Source of the DNA: Papio anubis
Taxonomy: Eukaryota; Chordata; Mammalia; Primates; Cercopithecidae
DNA length: 64,000 bases
Assembly: GCF_008728515.1 (NCBI RefSeq)
Contig: NC_044984.1
Location: 85,767,277-85,831,276, forward strand
Direction of reading: 5' to 3'
Shown: one piece after another, positions 57,765-64,000 of the stretch
How the letters are laid out: every line of letters starts with the position of its first letter
How positions within the stretch are numbered: position 1 is the stretch's first letter
The notes under the pieces: generated by a model
Seen by the model: the letters and a program-made list of their open reading frames with translations, nothing else
The model's database searches: none
What the model was told of the DNA's origin: nothing
Made by a program: the position numbers and the translations under genes

Positions 57765-59489
57765 AAACATCCAATCTCATGGATACTATTCTGAATCCTG
57801 AAAGCACACACTAGCTAATTATTGAATTTAATGAAATGATTATCTCTTTTCTTACTTATCAGTCCCAGTATGTTTTTATCCCTCAACTGGGTTATGCTGG
57901 AATTTAACCATGATTTTTAGCCTAGAAGCCTATAGAAAAAGTGGGAGTAATTCCTGATAAATATACCATTTATCTTACGTGAAAGTGGCCTCTGAAGTAT
58001 CTTCTTTCATAAGAAAATATCTAGCTCTTCACAGAGAATGGCGGGTCAATTCTTTAGGCACTCAAGTTGTAGATCCTTGGGGAAATTTACCCAGATGTTT
58101 TCATCCCTCAAATTTTCCCAAGTAGATCTCTGACCTTAACCTAAGAAAATTCCTCAATGAGCATCCAATCATCTTTGCAGCTCAGTGGCCCTAAACAGCA
58201 GATCCTGAATTTGCTCTTCAGCTATGTCCACTCTCTCTCTTTGCAAAAGATAAAAACACTTTATAGGCTACCCAAGATGCCTTCTGGCTTTTACGTTTAC
58301 ATTTGGGCTTTTGTTAACCATGCTCAATTTTTCATTATCCCACAAATGCAACGTATTCAATTTTCATTGTCCCACAAATGCAACTTAGTAATAATTAGTC
58401 AATTTCATTATCTTTCTATGTTTCTCACACTGGATTTTTCAAATGCATGAATGTTGTCCTGGTTAGGACATTCACCTGCAACATGGCATTCTCCAAAATC
58501 ACCATTGATGAAATTTTTACCAATTGAACTATTGTCTCGTGCCCAAAAATATTCATACCCCACGTCCACTTGAAAGGAATTCTGGTTGTCTGGTTGGTGG
58601 CAAATGATCGACTTGCATAACTCCAACTTATTCACTGATATCACAGATTGTGTCCAGTATCAATTAATGTCACTTGGTTTTTCTAGGAAGGGAAAGGCAA
58701 GATTGACTTACAAGTACAAAAAAAAATTATTAGAGAATAATACTTTTGAAACATGTAAAGGCAAAGAAGGCAGGAACATCCAAAGGAAGCTTTCACACTG
58801 TGGTAAAGGCCTGGCTCCTATGAAAGGTGAGAAGGAAGCCAGAAGATTGGATAGGATGAGCCTCACACAGCACTGCAGCTCTGACGAAATCCCAGCCAAC
58901 ATCATGGGGATCTCCTTTAGAAGGACTGCTCTTTGAGGAGTCTTGTGCCTGAAAATTGAGGTTCTCTTGTACCCCTGCCATACTCATTGGCTGAAAAATG
59001 TCTGGGTATCATAGGTCTTGGTTCAAAGTTGAGGCATACTTGCACCTGGAGGCTGTTATCTAATTGTGTTCCTTTTGACAGGTTTTCTCTTAAAGGTAGA
59101 TCAGAGCCAAATACTTCCATGACTGCCCTAAAGACATCTGACTGATACACAGTCAGGGCAATAATTTGTTCAAACAGCTAAACCTTTCAACAAAACACAA
59201 AATAACTCCAAAAGTATGAAATTAAAGAAACCATCAATACCCATTTTGTAATAAACTTCTCACAATTTGTTACTTTTCTCATTCTTCCTCCATTATTATC
59301 TTTTTATGCTTTATCTTCTCTTCCAGTTTTATCTTATGTTGACAAAAACGTTTCTTGAATCTTTATATTTTCTTGAAATAAAGCTTGTCATTATATTTCT
59401 TTTCATAGCTGTGATATTGTTTTTATGTAAAATCTATATTTCTATTTATTTTTCTAATGAGAAAAACCTAATTGCCAGTATTAAGAACG

Positions 59490-59493
<4 letters not shown>
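57765..59493. other. unassigned sequence
   Basis: A 116-codon plus frame at 58586-58936 and others overlap on both strands without a motif. 58750-59150 has an old-LTR or internal-ERV look, but I cannot name it. Confidence 0.4.
58324..58388. repeat. 33-bp tandem duplication
   Basis: Two adjacent units share 'cccacaaatgcaac' preceded by tcaattttcatt-type sequence (58324-58355 and 58357-58387), with a few differences. Confidence 0.85.
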
Positions 59494-59526
<33 letters not shown>

Positions 59527-59581
59527 GCATGTATACATTTAACTTCTGCAAATACACACACAACTTCTAACTTCTGCAAAT
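59494..59581. repeat. (CA)n microsatellite plus a 13-bp direct repeat
   Basis: (CA)n of about 29 bp at 59494-59523. Just downstream aacttctgcaaat occurs at 59541-59553 and 59569-59581. Confidence 0.9.
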
Positions 59582-61014
59582 GAATTATGAGGAATAAAAT
59601 ACATATAGTATTTGATGTCTTACGTCAAGAAGCTCACATTCAGCTAATCATAGTGCAGAATCAGGTTCCCTCTTCTCACCCTGGCTCCCTTCCATCTCCT
59701 GCTATCACAAAAATAACATTACGCTTGTGGAAGATAAAGACAGCATCCTCTTTCCAGTTTCCTTTTACTTCCTGCTAAGACAGATTAGTTTATCAGGATG
59801 TGAGGATGTTGATCTTCATGAAAGAAGCTACTCTGTTGCCTAATAAGGTAAAGTTTTCTCATCCATATTACTAGCTGGCTTCCTGCTTCTCCATAATAAT
59901 AAATAATTTTGTGCTGCATGAAAAAAATATTTTTTCAATTGTTACTAAAGCAAGCATTCCAACCAGAAAGTACAGTACATGACAAGGAGAACTATCTCGT
60001 CAAAATTCCTAACTATACCTTTTATCGTAAGTATAAATCTAAAGTGATCCCATCATAACATTTGAAAACACATTGAATCAAAATTTCGTAAAGATTTTCA
60101 AGAAAATAATCTCAATTGTGCGTGTTTTTTTCTTTTCAAATGAACATTCAAAAAATACTTCTGGATGTATAATGTTATTTTAGGGGCCTGAGTTGCTTTC
60201 TAACAAAATGATGGTTTTATCATTCGGTCCCAAATCATGAAATAAATTTATTTTTATAATCATATATTTGTTTAGGTCTTTAGTATTATATGCCAAGCTA
60301 AATAGTCTAACACTTACAATATCAGAAATATTAACTGGATCTATGACTCTAAATATGCAGAAGATGACACTCATTTTCTGAGAGAGAAAAAAATAAAGTA
60401 AAAGCTACAAATGCTCTAGAATAAAAATGAACAATTAATTTTGTACTATGCAGGTAGCTATCATATGTGGTGTTTATGAAGAATACAAAATGTGGAAGAT
60501 ATAGCCCCATTCCACTTTATTTTATGAGTTTGACTTTGCACCTTTGCTTTCCATATCTCATATTAAACCATTTAATGGGTACAGCCACTCCTCTTGTTTT
60601 TCTTCCTGCCCCAAAACTGGTTCTTCTGAAATAGAACATGACTAATACACTTTAGTTGGAAATGTGTGCAATTATATTGGTTCTCCTAATTTGACTGTGG
60701 CCTTGGAACACTGTGTGACAAAAGATTATTCACAGGGAACACACCCTCCCTTTGAAATATGAAGTATACTTCCATTAAAGAACTAAGATGCTCAATAAAG
60801 TCAGTAAAATTTCACCAGACTCTTTTTCCCTTATGCATATTATTCTTTGGCCCATTTTGCATGCAATCAAAGCTAGAGAAGACCCAAGTCTTAGGCCAAA
60901 CTGGGAATGGAAATAGCAAGGAAAAATAATAATAATAACAATATATATTTGGAATGTTAGCCCCTTGAAAACAAGGGAATTTCACATATGGTGAGGGATA
61001 GAGGGAAGAAGTTA
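59582..61014. other. unassigned sequence
   Basis: No recognised element. 60530-60660 ends 'gaacatgactaataca', reminiscent of an LTR end, but nothing else supports this. Confidence 0.45.
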
Positions 61015-61205
61015 AGGCAAAGGACTTTGGAGTCATATTGTGTGTGGGACTTTGTACAGTTTACTTAAATCTTGTAAGTTTCAATTTCTAACCTGTTTAA
61101 AGTATCAAAAACAGCTTCTTTATGAGGTTGTTATAAAGATCGAAATGAATTTTGTAAGCACTGGCATGTTGCTTTGCACATAGTAAGTGCTCAGTAAATT
61201 ATTAA
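61015..61205 (+). repeat. MIR SINE, near full length
   Basis: 'gactttggagtcatattgtg', 'tacttaaatcttgtaagttt', 'atgaggttgttataaagatc', 'gcacatagtaagtgctcagt': plus-strand MIR to its 3' end. Confidence 0.88.
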
Positions 61206-62919
61206 TAATTTTTGCAGTGTAACATTTTGCTCCAGAATATTACATTTATTACTACAAAAGTATTTGACTGAAAGAGAACTTTTGTTTTTAATGCTGTATC
61301 AAAATGTATCAAACTCCAGAAACCTTGTTCCAAGTGGATTACGGCAGGTGATCATTGGCTACAAATATGCTAAAGGAAATAAATGTTTGAATTCTAGGGT
61401 CCATTTAGTAATTTAAATACAATAATAATTAAATAATATTAATATCAATCAAATAAAATGGATGTATATCTAAATTATTGTATAGAGTGAAAGGAGATGA
61501 GAAGAAAATTCCCGAAGCCATGGAAACATCTGAATATCTCTTTATCTCATGATTTTTCTATCCAAAGAGATATATGAGAAGTTTTAACAATTTGAAATAC
61601 ACAGCACATATGCTTTGTCTAAAATGTTTTGGCATACAAGTCAACTAAAAGACAATTAAAGGGTTTGTGGATGAATTAGTCTGCTCACCCTAAAGAGGTA
61701 CCTCTGACTTGTTCCCAAGGTTACTAAAGACCTGGATCTTGTCTTTGGCCAGGAGAGAAACTTTGGAAGAGACTTGGGCCTTATTAATCTAGGACAATAT
61801 TCTTTTCTCTGGAAACATGGATGATTCCTCAATGTATATAAATCATTTGTGGTTTTCATGATGTGGCCTGATGTTAAGACTAGCTTCTGTGAATTTAAGT
61901 TCTAGCCACCCAACCTCATTTGAAGTAAGAAAGACACTAAAAATAAAAGTCTTGTATTCATGATCTCAAATGCTGACTGCAAATTGTTAACTTGTGAAAT
62001 CACAGACCATTGTCTTGTCTTATCACAATTGTATTCCCCATCTTCTAACGCCAAACATAGAAAAGACTTTGGATGAATACATAAACTGTTTGCCCCTTTT
62101 CTTTGTTGGTGCTAAATGGCTAATCAAAGTATTAAGACTGTGACTCATGGATGCCAGCTGGCTTTTCTGCTTCTTCTCATGGAGCTCTCAGTTCACTCCA
62201 GAACTTAATTTTCTCTGAACCTGACCCCTGGCTCTTGGAGCCTCCCCTTTAATCCCTGACATACATGATATTTCTAAATGAAATCAAATGGGTCCAATGG
62301 TTAATCAGACCATCTTTTACTTGGGATAAGAGTGCAACATAAAAATTCCTTGGTTCCCCCTCAACTGGTTATTCAAGAAGCACTCAACTTCATCCTGTCT
62401 CCTCTACCTCCACCATGGGAGTGACCTCTGCAGTTTTACAACTAAGAAACATTGTAAACCAACTCCAAAACCAAGTAGATAAAATTTATATCTTCCCAAA
62501 GCAAATATTAAATCATTCTCTATGCTTAGCTAAACCAAATAATTCCGGACTTTGCTATTTGCTACTACAAACATAAAACGTATGAATAAAGTCAGCATAA
62601 GAGGATGGCAGGAAGAATATATTAATAGTTACATTTAATTTAACAGAAGCCCACAGTTTGATGAATTCTGGACCAAAGGTTAGAGAGAAGTCTAAATTCA
62701 GATTGCAAAGTTAGATGATCCTAACTCGGCATGAATTAACTGATAGGTTTTATTTTCTAAATTTGTTAATTTTTAAATTATTATCATCATTATCATTTTC
62801 CTCTTCTGCTTATTTGCTTGCCATACATCTTCTTTGGAGAAGCAGTCATTTAAATCTTCAGTCTGCTTTGTTTTGTTTCAAATTGTGCTGTTTGCTTCCT
62901 AATTATTGAATTTTGAACG
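61206..62919. other. unassigned AT-rich sequence
   Basis: About 1.7 kb with no named repeat or coding exon. Confidence 0.5.
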
Positions 62920-63725
62920 CTCTTTCTATATTCTGGATACATGTCTTTGATATGCAAGTATTTTTTTCCCCAGCTTATGGCTTTTCTTTTCATTCTTCTA
63001 GAGAAGACAAGATCCTGGACCTCAGTGATATTGGCTTTCCTCCACTTAGGAGATTCTCCTCTGTGACTTTTATAGGGCAAAAGTTATTTGGTCATTTTTG
63101 TAATGCTAATAAAGTCTAATTTGTAACTTTTTAAATTAGTTATGCATTTGGCACTATATATACAAAAATCCTTGCCTAAGAATATTTAATAGTTTTAGAT
63201 TTTACACCTAGGCTTATGATCCATTTTTTCTTATTTTTTGTATAAGTTGCAAGCTATAAACAATCTTCTTTTTTTTCCATATGGCTTGCCAATTGTTCCA
63301 GCATCATTTGTTGAAAAGATTATACTTGCTCCACTTAATTGCTTTTAGAGTTTGGTCAAAAATTAATTGAGCATGTATGCTTGGGTCTATTTCTAGCTCT
63401 GTTATATTAACCTGTATGTTTACTTTTATGCAAACCCCATGCTGTCTTGATGAATGTCCATTTATATGTCTTGAAGTCAGATAGTATAAATTCTTTGAGC
63501 TTATTACTCTCTTACAAAGTTTTTATTAACTATTTTTATCTTTATCATTTCCATATAAATTTTAGAAGTATCCTATCAGAGTAATGCAGGCCTCACAGAA
63601 TGTTAGGAAATATTGTTTTCTTCTTCAAATGTCTTGAAGATTTTGTACGGAATTAGTATTTATCATTTATTCCATGCATGTTTAGTAAATTCATAAATGA
63701 AGCCATCTGGGCCTTCACTTATTAA
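62920..63725 (-). repeat. L1M (old) ORF2 fragment
   Basis: On the plus strand: 'ttctggatacatgtctttga', 'ccagcatcatttgttgaaaa', 'tatatgtcttgaagtcagat', 'gcaggcctcacagaatgtta', 'catctgggccttcactt'. This is the reverse complement of ORF2 reverse-transcriptase/C-terminal text with large internal deletions. Confidence 0.8.
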
Positions 63726-64000
63726 CTTTGAATTTCGAGAGTGCTTGATCAAGGAGGACAAGAATTCATTGATTTGAGGGCACTCTTTGCAGACAAGGGA
63801 TTTAAAACCTTGTCAAGAACAGCTGAGAATGAGGCAAACTTGCTGCTATGGTGACCATAGAAACCATGGAGAGTGATGACTAATACTGAGCAAGTGGAAT
63901 TGCTTGATTTGCCCTGCCAGAGAGGAGAGGAAGGAATAAAGAAGCTGATGAAAGCAGGCCTGCCAGAATGAATATGTAAGGCCAGAAGACACAGCAGAGG
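63726..64000. other. unassigned sequence at the window edge
   Basis: No recognised element before the window ends. Confidence 0.5.

Noticed and set aside
58586..58936. 116-codon plus-strand frame
   Set aside because: No motif, and overlapping frames on the minus strand. There is no sign of a gene.
1..64000. CRISPR arrays, tRNA, rRNA, snRNA genes, mitochondrial insertions
   Set aside because: No regularly spaced direct repeats, and no recognisable tRNA, 5S, U6, 7SK or Y RNA text was seen. MIR tRNA-like heads are SINE parts, not tRNA genes.

Overview
The window is repeat-rich, AT-rich primate nuclear DNA. I find no exon, intact protein-coding gene, structured RNA gene, CpG island or CRISPR array that I can support. 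Ten Alu elements, many MaLR LTRs, L1 pieces and scattered MIR/L2 show that it is a primate. Three young AluY copies (16539-16852, 46836-47167, 48861-49162) carry bases typical of Old World monkey AluY: agatccggccac in all or nearly all, ctcaagcctgtaat in two, and gaggccgagacggg in two. This points to a cercopithecid such as a macaque, baboon or guenon rather than an ape. The window is probably intergenic or deep intronic.

Layout. 1-8860: mostly unassigned unique sequence with old MIR pieces. 8860-11755: an L1 fragment split by an MSTB LTR, then an MLT1 LTR split by what looks like a 3'-UTR retrocopy that itself holds an AluS, then a MIR and an L1 3' end. 11756-19920: mostly unassigned, with MIR, L2, a short L1 tail, an AluY and a CA-rich microsatellite. 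19921-20868: an MLT1B-type LTR split by a class I ERV LTR. 20985-28684: L2, MIR and Alus, including an AluS with a 45-bp tandem duplication. 29140-34792: a dense stretch with a MIR-derived 100-nt hairpin, MLT1 pieces, a class I solo LTR (30564-31097), a MER5A split by an AluJ, a full-length HERV-K(HML-2)-type solo LTR with intact target duplications (32889-33855), and two MLT1 halves joined head to head. 34793-46389: the least repetitive stretch. At 39600-40700 it holds a motif cluster that could be a conserved regulatory element. 46390-51922: MIR, two AluY, an MLT1 and a 2.4-kb L1 on the minus strand. 51923-56400: a minus-strand ERV-L-like pro-pol relic cut by an MSTB LTR and a THE1 provirus. 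56917-57759: an MLT1 split by another LTR. The rest is unassigned except for a CA repeat, a MIR and a minus-strand L1 ORF2 fragment.

No genes work together here. The content is a record of layered insertions: old MIR, L2, MER and L1M, then MLT1, MST and THE1 LTRs, class I and HML-2 LTRs, and AluJ, AluS and AluY. All family names come from pattern recognition without a database search. Exact subfamilies and edges (give or take 5-20 bases where no target duplication is seen) are approximate.
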